The notes under the pieces were generated by a model. That model saw only the letters and a list, made by a program, of their open reading frames with translations. It ran no database searches and had not been told where the DNA came from. A program made the position numbers and the translations under genes. From Acidobacteriota bacterium (GTDB taxonomy: Bacteria > Acidobacteriota > Vicinamibacteria > Vicinamibacterales > Fen-181), in the NCBI GenBank assembly GCA_003170135.1, contig PMZR01000119.1, forward strand, positions 9,600-73,599: a stretch of DNA of 64,000 bases. Direction: 5' to 3'. This document shows, in pieces, positions 17,552-26,071 of the stretch (the stretch's first letter is position 1; each line of letters begins with the position of its first letter).

Positions 17552-18433
17552 TCAGGGCCTGGGATGGAATCGCTCGTAGACGCTGCGCAACCGCGTTTCG
17601 AGCACGTGCGTGTAGATCTGGGTCGTGGAGAGATCCGAGTGCCCGAGCATCATCTGGATGGCGCGCAGATCCGCCCCGCGGTCGAGCAGGTGCGTGGCAA
17701 ACGAGTGGCGCAACACGTGCGGGCTGAGACCGGCCGGGAGGCCGGCCTGGCGGCCGTAGCGTTTCAGGTTCTTCCAGAATCCCACGCGTGACAGCGGGCC
17801 GCCGCGCGTGTTGACGAACAACCGCGCGGCGCTCGCCTTCTTCACGAGCAACGGGCGCGCCTCCCGCTGGTAGCGGGCGACCCACGCCGCCGCTTCGTCG
17901 CCAATGGGGACGAGCCGCTGTTTGCTGCCCTTGCCGGTACAGACGAGGTACCCGGCATCCAGGTTCACGTCGGCCGCCCGCAGTCCCACCAGTTCCGACA
18001 CGCGCAGCCCGGTCGCGTACAGCAATTCGATCAGCGCCCGGTCGCGCAGGCCGAGCCGGGTCGTCACATCCGGCTGGGCAATCAGGCGATCCACTTCCTC
18101 GAGCGTCAGGCATGTCGGAAGCGCCGGCCAGGATCGGGGCGCGCGCAGGTCGTCGGCCGGGTTGTGCGTGAGCCGCCGGTCGAGGACCAGGAACCGATAG
18201 AAGCCGCGGACGCATGCCACCACGCGCGCCACCGACCGCGGCGAACGGCCGCCGGACATCAGGCCGCGCACGAACGCCTCGAGATCCGGTCGTTCGAGCG
18301 ACGTGACCTCGGCGTGGCGTTCGACGGTAAACTCATCCAGGAGCACCAGGTCGTGCGCGTAGCTCGTCAGCGTATGGTCGGCGACCCGCCGCTCGACCCG
18401 AAGGTGGTTCAGATACGCGTCAACGAGATCCAT
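17552..18433 (-). CDS. xerD: Tyrosine recombinase XerD
   Basis: The 293-residue protein has an N-terminal SAM-like core-binding domain (about 1-85) and a catalytic domain with the expected residues: Arg in ATGLRVSEL, the [12 protein letters not shown] box, GH in [10 protein letters not shown] and the nucleophile Tyr in QIYTHV. It should resolve chromosome dimers at dif, and a dif-like site is found 8 kb away at 9557-9584. The XerD label rather than XerC is a best match by sequence feel and needs confirmation. Confidence 0.9.
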   Translation of the reverse strand: MDLVDAYLNHLRVERRVADHTLTSYAHDLVLLDEFTVERHAEVTSLERPDLEAFVRGLMSGGRSPRSVARVVACVRGFYRFLVLDRRLTHNPADDLRAPRSWPALPTCLTLEEVDRLIAQPDVTTRLGLRDRALIELLYATGLRVSELVGLRAADVNLDAGYLVCTGKGSKQRLVPIGDEAAAWVARYQREARPLLVKKASAARLFVNTRGGPLSRVGFWKNLKRYGRQAGLPAGLSPHVLRHSFATHLLDRGADLRAIQMMLGHSDLSTTQIYTHVLETRLRSVYERFHPRP

Positions 18434-18464
18434 TGGTTCGGCAGCCTACTGCCCTTCCGCCCGT

Positions 18465-18493
18465 TTGACAACACCTGGTGCGGGCGCTAGCAT
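18465..18493 (+). promoter_or_regulatory. Sigma-70-type promoter of murQ
   Basis: -35 TTGACA (18465-18470) and -10 TAGCAT (18488-18493) with a 17-base spacer lie 30 bases before the murQ ATG. Confidence 0.75.
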
Positions 18494-18523
18494 TGCCGTT
18501 TGCCGTCAGCGCCACCATCCCAC

Positions 18524-19477
18524 ATGACACTGCAGTCGAAGTGGCAGCAACTGCCGACCGAGGCCATCAACCCGGCGACGCTGGCCATCGACAAGCTTCC
18601 GCCGGCCGAGATCGTCGACCTGATGATCAAGGAGGATCGCAAGATCCTCGCGGCCCTCACGCACGAAAAGGAACGCATCGCGATTGGCGTCGAGATGATC
18701 GCGCACGGCCTGCGCAAGGGCGGACGCGTGGTCTTCGTCGGCGCCGGCACCAGCGGCCGGCTCGGCGTGCTCGAAGCCGCGGAACTGCCGCCGACCTTCG
18801 GGATGGACCCGCACGTCGTCATCGCGATCATGGCCGGCGGCCAGTCGGCGGTGGCGCACGCTCGCGAGGGCGTCGAGGACGACTTCGAGGAAGGCGCGCG
18901 CTCGGTCGCCCGGCTGCGGCTCAACGCGAAGGACGTGGTGATCGGCGTCTCGGCCAGCGGGATGACGCCGTTCGTGCGCGGCGGGCTGAGCCGCGCGCGC
19001 AAGGCCGGGGCGAAGATCATCTTCGTCACCTGCTATCCGGGGACCGAGCTGCAGACCTACGTCGACCTGACCATTGCGCCTTCGGTCGGCCCGGAGGTGA
19101 TTGCCGGCTCGACGCGCCTCAAGGCCGGCACCGCGACGAAGATGGTGCTGAACATCCTCACGACCGCCGCGTCGGTGCGCATCGGCAAGACGTACGGCAA
19201 CCTGATGGTGGACGTGCAGACCACGTCCGAGAAGCTGAAGGACCGGGCGCGGCGCATCGTGACGATCGTCACCGACCTCAGCTACGATGACGCCGACAAG
19301 CTGCTGCGCCGTGCGCGGTGGAACGTAAAAGTGGCCATCGTCATGGAGAAGGCGCACGTCGGCTACCAGCGGGCGCTCGCACGGCTCCGCGAGGCGGACG
19401 ATTTCGTACGGGAGGCCATCGGCGAGGACATCGAACCGCGGGTGCGGGCGCTGCTGAAGAAGGCCGCCAAGGGCTGA
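18524..19477 (+). CDS. murQ: N-acetylmuramic acid 6-phosphate etherase MurQ
   Basis: MurQ cleaves the lactyl ether of MurNAc-6-phosphate to give GlcNAc-6-phosphate during cell-wall recycling. The 317-residue SIS-domain protein has the MurQ signature VFVGAGTSGRLGVLEAAELP near residue 67 (partly quoted) and a matching second motif around KAGTATKMVLNIL. The ATG at 18524 gives the family-typical N-terminus; an in-frame ATG lies 24 bases upstream. It converges on nagB. Confidence 0.93.
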   Translation: MTLQSKWQQLPTEAINPATLAIDKLPPAEIVDLMIKEDRKILAALTHEKERIAIGVEMIAHGLRKGGRVVFVGAGTSGRLGVLEAAELPPTFGMDPHVVIAIMAGGQSAVAHAREGVEDDFEEGARSVARLRLNAKDVVIGVSASGMTPFVRGGLSRARKAGAKIIFVTCYPGTELQTYVDLTIAPSVGPEVIAGSTRLKAGTATKMVLNILTTAASVRIGKTYGNLMVDVQTTSEKLKDRARRIVTIVTDLSYDDADKLLRRARWNVKVAIVMEKAHVGYQRALARLREADDFVREAIGEDIEPRVRALLKKAAKG

Positions 19478-19504
19478 AGCCGGGCGCCGGGGACCTGCGG
19501 CGCC

Positions 19505-20260
19505 TCAGCCGCCCGCGTGATCTGTGCGCAGTTTCCTGGCGGCCGCCTGGTCGAGCATCACGTGCACGTCGGGATGCAGCTGCAGGAACGAGGCCGGCGT
19601 CCTCGTCGTCAGGGGCCCGTCGACCATCGCCGACACGCACGCCGCCTTCTCCCCGCCCGTGGCCATCAGGACAATCGACCGCGCGTGCAGAATCGTCGCC
19701 ATGCCCATCGACAGCGCGTGGCGCGGCACGCGTGCGACGTCGCCGCCGAACAGCGCGGCGTTCGCCTGCCTGGTCCCGGGGCGCAGGCGCACGACATGCG
19801 TCCTGGCCGCGAGGCGTTCGGCCGGCTCGTTGAAGCCGATGTGCCCGTTGGCGCCGATGCCCAGCACCTGCAGATCGAGCCCGCCCGCCGCGGCGATCGC
19901 CGCCTCGTAGCGCTCGCACTCCGCCCGCGGATCCGCCGCCGCGCCGTCCAGGAAGTGGATCCGGCGCCGATCGATGTTGATGTGGCGGAAGAAATGCCGT
20001 TCCATGTACTGGCGGTAGCTGCCCGGCTCCCCGGGGCCGACGCCCAGGAACTCGTCCAGGTTGAACGTCGTGGCGTGCGAGAAGTCCGCCCCCGCCGCCC
20101 GCGACACGTGCACGAGCCGCCGGTAGAAACCGAGCGGCGTCCGGCCGGTCGGCAGGCCGAGAACGAGCGTCGGCGCCCGGCGCAGGCGTTGGGCGACGTC
20201 GTCGGTCAACGCGGCCGCAAGCTGGCCGGCACCGGAGAACACGCTGATGTGCAGCGTCAT
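19505..20260 (-). CDS. nagB: Glucosamine-6-phosphate deaminase NagB
   Basis: NagB converts glucosamine-6-phosphate to fructose-6-phosphate and ammonia. The 251-residue protein has LPTGRTPLGFY, the FNLDEFLG block with the catalytic Asp, and GIGANGHIGFNEP with the catalytic His. It overlaps the upstream kinase-like gene by 4 bases (20257-20260), so the two are translationally coupled. With murQ it would feed recycled wall sugars into glycolysis, although a NagA deacetylase is not in the window. Confidence 0.93.
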   Translation of the reverse strand: MTLHISVFSGAGQLAAALTDDVAQRLRRAPTLVLGLPTGRTPLGFYRRLVHVSRAAGADFSHATTFNLDEFLGVGPGEPGSYRQYMERHFFRHINIDRRRIHFLDGAAADPRAECERYEAAIAAAGGLDLQVLGIGANGHIGFNEPAERLAARTHVVRLRPGTRQANAALFGGDVARVPRHALSMGMATILHARSIVLMATGGEKAACVSAMVDGPLTTRTPASFLQLHPDVHVMLDQAAARKLRTDHAGG

Positions 20261-21195
20261 GGAAGATAGGCGGGCAGAACGAGCGTGCCCTCGGCCTCGG
20301 CGGTGGCCAGCCGGACGGCGCCGACCGCCGGCTCGACATCGAGCGTGACCACTGACGCGCGCGGCGCGATTTCCGCCAGCCGTTCCGACAGTCGTTGTGC
20401 CAGCCAGGGCACGCCGCGGAAGACGCCGCCCGCGAGGACGTACGAAATGGCGGCCTGCGCCACGCCCAACCGCGCGGTGACGGATCCGGCCGACCGCAAC
20501 AGCTCCGAGGCCGCGGCCTCGAGGATCTCGCGAGCGACATCGTCGCCCGCGTCGAGCGACTGCTGGACCAGCGCGCTCAGCCCGGCGATTTCCTGTCGGC
20601 TCAGGTCGCGATAATAGACGACGTGCACCAGATCGGAAGCGGCGGCGACGCCGAAGTGCGCGAGGATTCGCGGCGTCAGATCCGTCGCCGGTCCGCGGCC
20701 GTCGGCTTCGCGCATCACGGCCTTGAGCGCGTTCACGCCGATCCAGTACCCGCTGCCCTCGTCGTCGAGCAGGTGTCCCCAGCCGCTCGAGCGCGCCGCC
20801 TGTCCCTGCGCGTTGGAGCCGTACACGATCGCGCCGGTGCCGGACACGATCACGATCCCCGGCGCGCGGTCCACCGCGGCCACCAGCGCGAGGAGCGCGT
20901 CGTTGACGACGAGCACGCGACTTCGGTAGCCGAGCCGTCGCATGATGGTCCGGGCGAGGCGGCCGTCTTCGGGCCGATCGACGCCGGCCATGCCGAGGCA
21001 GACGGCGTCAGGCGGCTCCTGCGTGCCGCGGCTGGCCTCTTCGATGACCCCGTGCAGGACCTTCTCGACGCGCAACTCGTCGTCCACGGCGAGGTTCGCG
21101 CCGGCGCCGCGCGCCTCCGCCAGGATGTGCCCTTCCCCATCAGCCAGCAGGCAGACGGTCTTCGTTGCGCCGGCGTCGATTCCGAGGACGCGCAT
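20257..21195 (-). CDS. BadF/BadG/BcrA/BcrD ATPase family, N-acetylglucosamine kinase-like
   Basis: The 312-residue protein has an actin-like ATPase fold: phosphate-1 motif VLGIDAGATKTVCLL at residues 3-17, VNDALLAL near 100 and an IVSGTGAI block near 120. Family members include eukaryotic and bacterial GlcNAc and glucosamine kinases. The ATG at 21195 is chosen because the phosphate-binding motif follows directly. Its overlap with nagB and its proximity to murQ favour phosphorylation of an amino sugar, but substrate specificity is inferred. Confidence 0.8.
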   Translation of the reverse strand: MRVLGIDAGATKTVCLLADGEGHILAEARGAGANLAVDDELRVEKVLHGVIEEASRGTQEPPDAVCLGMAGVDRPEDGRLARTIMRRLGYRSRVLVVNDALLALVAAVDRAPGIVIVSGTGAIVYGSNAQGQAARSSGWGHLLDDEGSGYWIGVNALKAVMREADGRGPATDLTPRILAHFGVAAASDLVHVVYYRDLSRQEIAGLSALVQQSLDAGDDVAREILEAAASELLRSAGSVTARLGVAQAAISYVLAGGVFRGVPWLAQRLSERLAEIAPRASVVTLDVEPAVGAVRLATAEAEGTLVLPAYLP

Positions 21196-21295
21196 CGCAG
21201 ATGAGCATACAACAACTGGTCGCGCATGGCCGTCTCTCGGGCCACGACGTGGCGTTGCGTCGCTTCGTGCGCGCGCCTCTCGAGGGCAGATTGCG

Positions 21296-21324
21296 TTGAC
21301 ACCCGTCCGCTCGGTTGCTAGAGT
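21296..21324 (+). promoter_or_regulatory. Sigma-70-type promoter of the GHL10-serine hydrolase pair
   Basis: -35 TTGACA (21296-21301) and -10 TAGAGT (21319-21324) with a 17-base spacer lie 23 bases before the ATG at 21347. Confidence 0.75.
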
Positions 21325-21346
21325 CGGGGTCCGCGCTGCCCGCATC

Positions 21347-22624
21347 ATGCGTCCAATCTTGCTTCTTGCCTGTGCAGTTGCCGCCACCTGTGCGCTTGGT
21401 GCCGTTCCCGTGGCGCCGTCGGCGGCGCCCACCGGGGAGGTGCGCGCGTTATGGGTCGCGCGCGGCACCCTCACCTCGCCGCTCGCCATCGCGGAGATGG
21501 TGCGGGCCGCCCACGCGGCCGGCTTCAACACGCTGTTCGTCCAGGTGCGCGCGCGCGGCGACGCGTACTACACCGGAGGCACCGAGCCGCGGGCGGAGTC
21601 GCTCAGCGGGCAGCCGGCGACGTTCGACCCGCTCCAGGTCATCCTGACCGAAGCCGGGCGTGCCGGTCTTTGCGTGCACGCCTGGGTTTGCGTCAACCTC
21701 GTCTCGAGCGCCGTTGAGCTGCCTGCATCCCGCACGCACGTGATCTATCGCCATCCGGAGTGGTTGATGGTCCCGCGCGGTGCCGCCGCGGATCTGGATC
21801 GGCTCGATCCGCGGTCGCGCTCCTATCTGGCGGCGCTCGCACGGGCCCTGCGCCAGCAATCTGCGGAGGTCGAAGGTTTCTACCTGTCGCCTGTCGATCC
21901 CGCGGCGGTTGCCTACCAGGCGCGCGTCGTTGGCGATCTCGTGTCGCGGTACGCGGTAAACGGCGTGCACCTGGACTACGCGCGCTATCCGACCGACGAC
22001 TTCGATTACAGCGCGGACGCGCTTTCGCTCTTCGCCGCCGATATCCGCAGGCGGCTGTCCGCGACGCAGGCGCACGCGCTGCGGTTGGCCGCCTCCTCCA
22101 ATCGCTTCGCCTACGTCGATCGCTTTCCGCAGCGCTGGATCGAGTTTCGGCGCGACCGGCTGACCGCGCTCGTCGAGCGCTTGCGCGCCGTGGTCAAGAG
22201 CCGCCGGCCGGCGGCCCTGGTGAGCGCCGCGGTTGCGCCCGACGCCGCCGAGGCATCGGGACGGCGGCTGCAGGATTGGCAGGCGTGGGCCGCCAAACGG
22301 GCGATCGACGTCGTATGCCCGATGGCCTATGCCTCCGACCCCACGGCGTTTGCGGCGCAGGTTGACGGGGCACGGCGCGCGGCCGGCGGCAGGCCGGTCT
22401 GGGCGGGAATCGGGGCGTACCGCCTCTCGTCGACGCAGACGATCGAGAGCATCCGAATCGCCCGACAGCTCGGCGTGGCCGGCGTCATCCTGTTTTCCTA
22501 CGACAGCCTGCTCGCCTCGTCTGCAGGCGGCGACGCGCTCGCGCAGATCGGCCGCGCGGCGTTCAAGAGTGCGGACGAGTCCGGGCCGAGGAATCCGGGG
22601 AGCCCGACGCATGCCGTTCGATGA
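21347..22624 (+). CDS. Secreted GHL10-type glycoside hydrolase-like protein
   Basis: A signal peptide (about residues 1-22) is followed by a TIM-barrel domain of the YngK/GHL10 type: EVRALWVARG, AGFNTLFVQVRARGDAYY and an HAWV block match the family pattern. The protein has 425 residues. Members are thought to act on glycans, possibly peptidoglycan, but the activity of most is unproven. It overlaps the next gene by 14 bases. Confidence 0.8.
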   Translation: MRPILLLACAVAATCALGAVPVAPSAAPTGEVRALWVARGTLTSPLAIAEMVRAAHAAGFNTLFVQVRARGDAYYTGGTEPRAESLSGQPATFDPLQVILTEAGRAGLCVHAWVCVNLVSSAVELPASRTHVIYRHPEWLMVPRGAAADLDRLDPRSRSYLAALARALRQQSAEVEGFYLSPVDPAAVAYQARVVGDLVSRYAVNGVHLDYARYPTDDFDYSADALSLFAADIRRRLSATQAHALRLAASSNRFAYVDRFPQRWIEFRRDRLTALVERLRAVVKSRRPAALVSAAVAPDAAEASGRRLQDWQAWAAKRAIDVVCPMAYASDPTAFAAQVDGARRAAGGRPVWAGIGAYRLSSTQTIESIRIARQLGVAGVILFSYDSLLASSAGGDALAQIGRAAFKSADESGPRNPGSPTHAVR

Positions 22625-23663
22625 AGCCCGCGCCGTCGTCATCGACGCGCTGGACCGCCGGGTCTCTCCCGCAGTCGTGGCGGAGGTGGGGCGCGCGGGA
22701 ACCGTGCTATGGCGCGAAGCGTTCGGACACCTCACGCACGAGCCCGGTGCGCCTGCGGCGCGCCTCGACACCGTGTTCGATCTCGCCTCGCTGACCAAGC
22801 CGGTCGCGACGACCACCGTCGTGATGCAGCTGGTCGAGCACGCGACGCTGCACCTGGACGATCCGATCGGCCGGTGGATCCGCGACTGGCGCGGCGACGA
22901 TCGCGCCTTTGTCACGATCGAAGACGCGCTCAGCCATGCCACCGGCCTTCCCGCCTGGCTGCCGCTCTTTCGTCAGCACGAAGGACGCGACGCGTTCGCC
23001 GCGGCGATTGGCGCCACTGCGCTCGAGTACGAGCCCCGACGCGCGTCGGTCTACAGCGACCTCGGGTTCATCCTGCTCGGACTGGTGGCCGAGCAGGCGG
23101 CAGGCGCTCCGCTCGATCGGCTGTTCCAGGCCGTCTGCGGGCCGCTCGCCCTTGATGGCCTGGCCTTCACGCCGCCCGACGCCTGGCGTCCCCGCACGGC
23201 GCCCACCGGGTACGACGCGTGGCGCGGGCGGTTGCTGGTCGGCGAGGTCCACGACGAGAACGCGGCGGCGCTGGGCGGCGTCGCGGGGCACGCGGGGCTG
23301 TTCGGAACGGCTGAGGCTGTCGGGACATTCGCGCGCTGGGTGTTGCGGGCACAAAGCGGCGAGGCCGAAGCCTGCAGGGTGTTCGGGTCGCGCGAGACCG
23401 TCGTGCGCTTCACCACGCGGCGCGGTCTTGCCGGCAGCTCGCGCGCCCTTGGGTGGGACACGATGCTGCCGACTTCGTCGTGCGGCACGCGGATGTCCTC
23501 ATTGGCCTTCGGACACACCGGGTTCACGGGTACGTCGCTGTGGCTCGACCCGGTGCGCGATCTGTATGTGGTGTTGCTGGCTGTGCATCCGTCGCGGGAC
23601 CGCGAGCCAATGAAGCAGTTGCGACGCGCCTTCCACGACGCGGCCGTCCTCGGCGCCGGATAA
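22611..23663 (+). CDS. Beta-lactamase/penicillin-binding-type serine hydrolase
   Basis: The 350-residue protein belongs to the class C beta-lactamase/DD-peptidase/esterase family. It has the SxxK motif in SLTKP (nucleophile Ser), a Tyr-Ser motif in SVYSDLGF and a third-box HTGFTG. No signal peptide is obvious at this start, and the cytoplasmic or exported location is uncertain. It overlaps the GHL10 gene by 14 bases. Similar hydrolases sit beside murQ in wall-recycling clusters of other bacteria, which suggests a muropeptide-related role. Confidence 0.78.
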   Translation: MPFDEARAVVIDALDRRVSPAVVAEVGRAGTVLWREAFGHLTHEPGAPAARLDTVFDLASLTKPVATTTVVMQLVEHATLHLDDPIGRWIRDWRGDDRAFVTIEDALSHATGLPAWLPLFRQHEGRDAFAAAIGATALEYEPRRASVYSDLGFILLGLVAEQAAGAPLDRLFQAVCGPLALDGLAFTPPDAWRPRTAPTGYDAWRGRLLVGEVHDENAAALGGVAGHAGLFGTAEAVGTFARWVLRAQSGEAEACRVFGSRETVVRFTTRRGLAGSSRALGWDTMLPTSSCGTRMSSLAFGHTGFTGTSLWLDPVRDLYVVLLAVHPSRDREPMKQLRRAFHDAAVLGAG

Positions 23664-23682
23664 GCGCGGCGCCGCACGGCCG

Positions 23683-24387
23683 TTACTGTCCGCCGCTCCC
23701 GCGTCCGCGACCTGGCGGAGGGAATTGCGTCGGGCCGAGGCCGCCCGGACCTGGACCGAACCCGCCGGGCCCGCGGCCGCCTTGGCCAGGCCCCTGCCCG
23801 CGGCCGCCCCGGCCGCCAGGCGCGAGCGGGCTTCGGCCCTGCGCCGTGTAGGTGAACAGCCACTCGTTGTAATGGTCGCGGCCGTTATAGAGCTTGATCG
23901 ACTTGTCCTTGCTCTTGCTGACAACGCCGATCATGCCACCGACGACCGTCTGCGAGGTCCGGGATGTGCCCGCTCCCTGGAACGACGTCTGGCCGAGCGG
24001 CGGCGTCGTCGCCGGGTTCGTCACACCGACCTGGCCGGCCTGGGCCGCGCCGGACGGGATGATCTGGAATTCGCCGTCCGGGACCATCGGGTCCTTGTAC
24101 TTCTTGCGCAGGAACTTCTGCTGCACCAACGCGTCGATGCTTGGCGGATAGCCGCCGGCGTACTTGCGCTGAAACAGTCCGACGGCTCTCGCATACTGGT
24201 TGCCGCGGAATATCAGCTCTTCTTCCTTCTCACGCTGTGCCGTCTGGTGCCATACTGGCATCGCGACGGTCAGCAAGACGCTCATGATGGCCAGTCCGAC
24301 CAGCAGGACCGCCATCGCGTACCCGGCGTCCCCATTCCGGCGACGGGTCGGCCCGGCGAACACGATGTGAGGCGACGCGCGTGTCAC
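23683..24387 (-). CDS. Pseudopilin-like protein with Gly/Pro-rich tail
   Basis: The 234-residue protein has a prepilin-like hydrophobic helix (GYAMAVLLVGLAIMS, about residues 22-42) and the sequence REKEEELIFRGNQYARA typical of secretion-operon pseudopilins. It lacks the usual Glu at position +5. The last 45 residues are almost all Gly, Pro, Arg and Gln. The start is a GTG at 24387; another GTG lies nearby. It is the last member of the leftward secretion/pilus gene set, separated from the rest by an oppositely oriented lipoprotein gene. Confidence 0.65.
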   Translation of the reverse strand: MTRASPHIVFAGPTRRRNGDAGYAMAVLLVGLAIMSVLLTVAMPVWHQTAQREKEEELIFRGNQYARAVGLFQRKYAGGYPPSIDALVQQKFLRKKYKDPMVPDGEFQIIPSGAAQAGQVGVTNPATTPPLGQTSFQGAGTSRTSQTVVGGMIGVVSKSKDKSIKLYNGRDHYNEWLFTYTAQGRSPLAPGGRGGRGQGPGQGGRGPGGFGPGPGGLGPTQFPPPGRGRGSGGQ

Positions 24388-24401
24388 CGCTCGAGGCTCC
24401 T

Positions 24402-25067
24402 ATGCTGCCAACTGCCATCGGTCCGCGATCGTGGCACTGTCGTTACCTTCCGTTGATCGCCGCGCTGGCCCTTGTCGGCCTTGCCACCGCGTGCCAGAAA
24501 AGCGTCGTCGCGCCCGGCCAGTCGAAGATCACGCTGGCGTCCGCGAACTCCGTCATCTCGGTGGACGGGTCGACCACGATCACGGCGACCGTGCTCGATT
24601 CGTCGGGCAACGCGGTCCAGGACGCCACGCTGGTAAATTTCGAGACGACGCTCGGCACCATGCAGCCTGCGCAGTCGAGGACCAAGCAGGCTCACGCCAC
24701 GTCGCTGCTGACCGGCGCCAGGCAGCCGGGAACGGCGTCGGTCATCGCGTTGTCGGGAAACAACACCTCCGACCCGCTCAGCGTGACCATCGTCGGCCCC
24801 CTCGGCGTCAGCATCACGGCGCAGCCGACGACGGCCGCCGTCAACGTGAGCGTGTCGTTCACGGTCACCGTGACGCCGGCGACGGGCGGCCCGGGCATCG
24901 ATCACTTCACCTGGGACTTCGGCGATTCGAAAACCGCCACGACGAGCACCGGCTCGACCAACCATGTCTACGCGACGGCGGGCACGATGGTGGTGAAGGT
25001 CACAGCAACCGCCCTCGACGGGAGCTTGCCCGTGGGCCAGATCGAAGTCATCATCACCAGCTCGTAG
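24402..25067 (+). CDS. Lipoprotein with Ig-like and PKD domains
   Basis: The 221-residue protein has a lipoprotein signal peptide ending in LVGLATAC (lipid-attached Cys about residue 31). It continues with an Ig-like region containing SVDGSTTITATVLDSSG and a C-terminal PKD domain (FTWDFGDSKTATTS, VYATAGTMVVKV). Such domains mediate binding at the cell surface. The ATG at 24402 has GAGG seven bases upstream. It is the only rightward gene in the secretion/pilus cluster, lying between pseudopilin genes, so it may be a surface partner of the system or a later insertion. Confidence 0.8.
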   Translation: MLPTAIGPRSWHCRYLPLIAALALVGLATACQKSVVAPGQSKITLASANSVISVDGSTTITATVLDSSGNAVQDATLVNFETTLGTMQPAQSRTKQAHATSLLTGARQPGTASVIALSGNNTSDPLSVTIVGPLGVSITAQPTTAAVNVSVSFTVTVTPATGGPGIDHFTWDFGDSKTATTSTGSTNHVYATAGTMVVKVTATALDGSLPVGQIEVIITSS

Positions 25068-25108
25068 CGGCGCGCAAGACAAGCCAACCCCGAACGGCCA
25101 ACGGCCCA

Positions 25109-25510
25109 CTAGAAATCCGAATACTTCGTGCCGTCCAGCGCGGTACCGTCCGATCCACTCTTGACATCGTAGATGCCCGGTTGCGCGGCCGGGTTGGCCG
25201 GATCCGTTTCGGACGGCACCGTCTGCCACGTATCGGCGGACCTGGTGAACGGATCCTTGGGGATCTGTCGCAGGTACCCCTCGGTCACCAGCGCGTTCAG
25301 GTCTGGCGGGTACTGTCCCTTGTCCGCGTAGTACTGATCGATGCCCTCCCGCATGCGGGTGATGTCTTCGTGGAGGACGGCTTCCTGCGTCAGCGTCACG
25401 CCGTGCTTGTACTGCGCGGTCGCGAGCCCGGCAAGGATGGTGATGATCGAGACGACGATGAGCAGCTCGATGAGCGTGAAGCCGCGTGCGGACCGCAGGT
25501 GTGGCGTCAT
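25109..25510 (-). CDS. Type II secretion GspG-like major pseudopilin
   Basis: The 133-residue protein has the prepilin-peptidase site and helix RGFTLIELLIVVSIITILAG with Glu at +5. A short globular domain follows, with GQYPPDLNALV and a DG-rich end typical of calcium-binding GspG. It follows the other pseudopilin gene with 3 bases between them. Confidence 0.88.
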   Translation of the reverse strand: MTPHLRSARGFTLIELLIVVSIITILAGLATAQYKHGVTLTQEAVLHEDITRMREGIDQYYADKGQYPPDLNALVTEGYLRQIPKDPFTRSADTWQTVPSETDPANPAAQPGIYDVKSGSDGTALDGTKYSDF

Positions 25511-25513
25511 GAT

Positions 25514-26020
25514 CTACCAGCCCCTGTACGTCGTCCCGTCGAGCCCCTTCCCTTCGCTCTTCGTGTAGACGTCGTAGACGTTCTGCCCGCCCCAACTCGT
25601 GGCGTCTGGCGAATCCTGGTAGGACCGCAGGCCCCAGTCGGGCGTGTGCGTCATCGGATCGATCGGGATGCGCCGGAGGAACTTCAACTTGAGGCCCGAC
25701 GCGTCGCCCGCCTTGTTCACGCCGTCCACCAGGGTCTGCAGATCCGGCGGATAGCCTTCGCTGCCCAGCTTCACGTCGACTCCCGCGATCTGCCCCGTGT
25801 CGACGGCGTCCTTGTACTTGTCGATCGCCGTCCGCACCTCGCGCAGGATGCGGTGCAGTTCCATTTCGCGCTGTCGCTGCATCGTGACCCGCGTCAGCGG
25901 GATCGCCGCCGAGGCGAGCAACAGGATGATCACACTCACCATCAGCAGTTCGACGAAGGTGAACCCCGAAGTCGATTGCAGCGACCGTCCGCCCCGTGTG
26001 TTTCTCCAGATTCGGATCAT
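25514..26020 (-). CDS. Type II secretion GspG/H-like pseudopilin
   Basis: The 168-residue protein has the prepilin motif SGFTFVELLMVSVIILLLAS with Glu at +5 and a GspG-like domain (EGYPPDLQTLVDGV). The C-terminal motif GLDGTTYRGW parallels the end of the neighbouring pseudopilin (ALDGTKYSDF), which suggests duplication. It lies 51 bases downstream of the secretin gene in the same direction. Confidence 0.85.
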   Translation of the reverse strand: MIRIWRNTRGGRSLQSTSGFTFVELLMVSVIILLLASAAIPLTRVTMQRQREMELHRILREVRTAIDKYKDAVDTGQIAGVDVKLGSEGYPPDLQTLVDGVNKAGDASGLKLKFLRRIPIDPMTHTPDWGLRSYQDSPDATSWGGQNVYDVYTKSEGKGLDGTTYRGW

Positions 26021-26071
26021 TGACTTGTTCAGTCACCGGGCCCGCCCTGCCAGGGTCACGCCCGGTCACAG

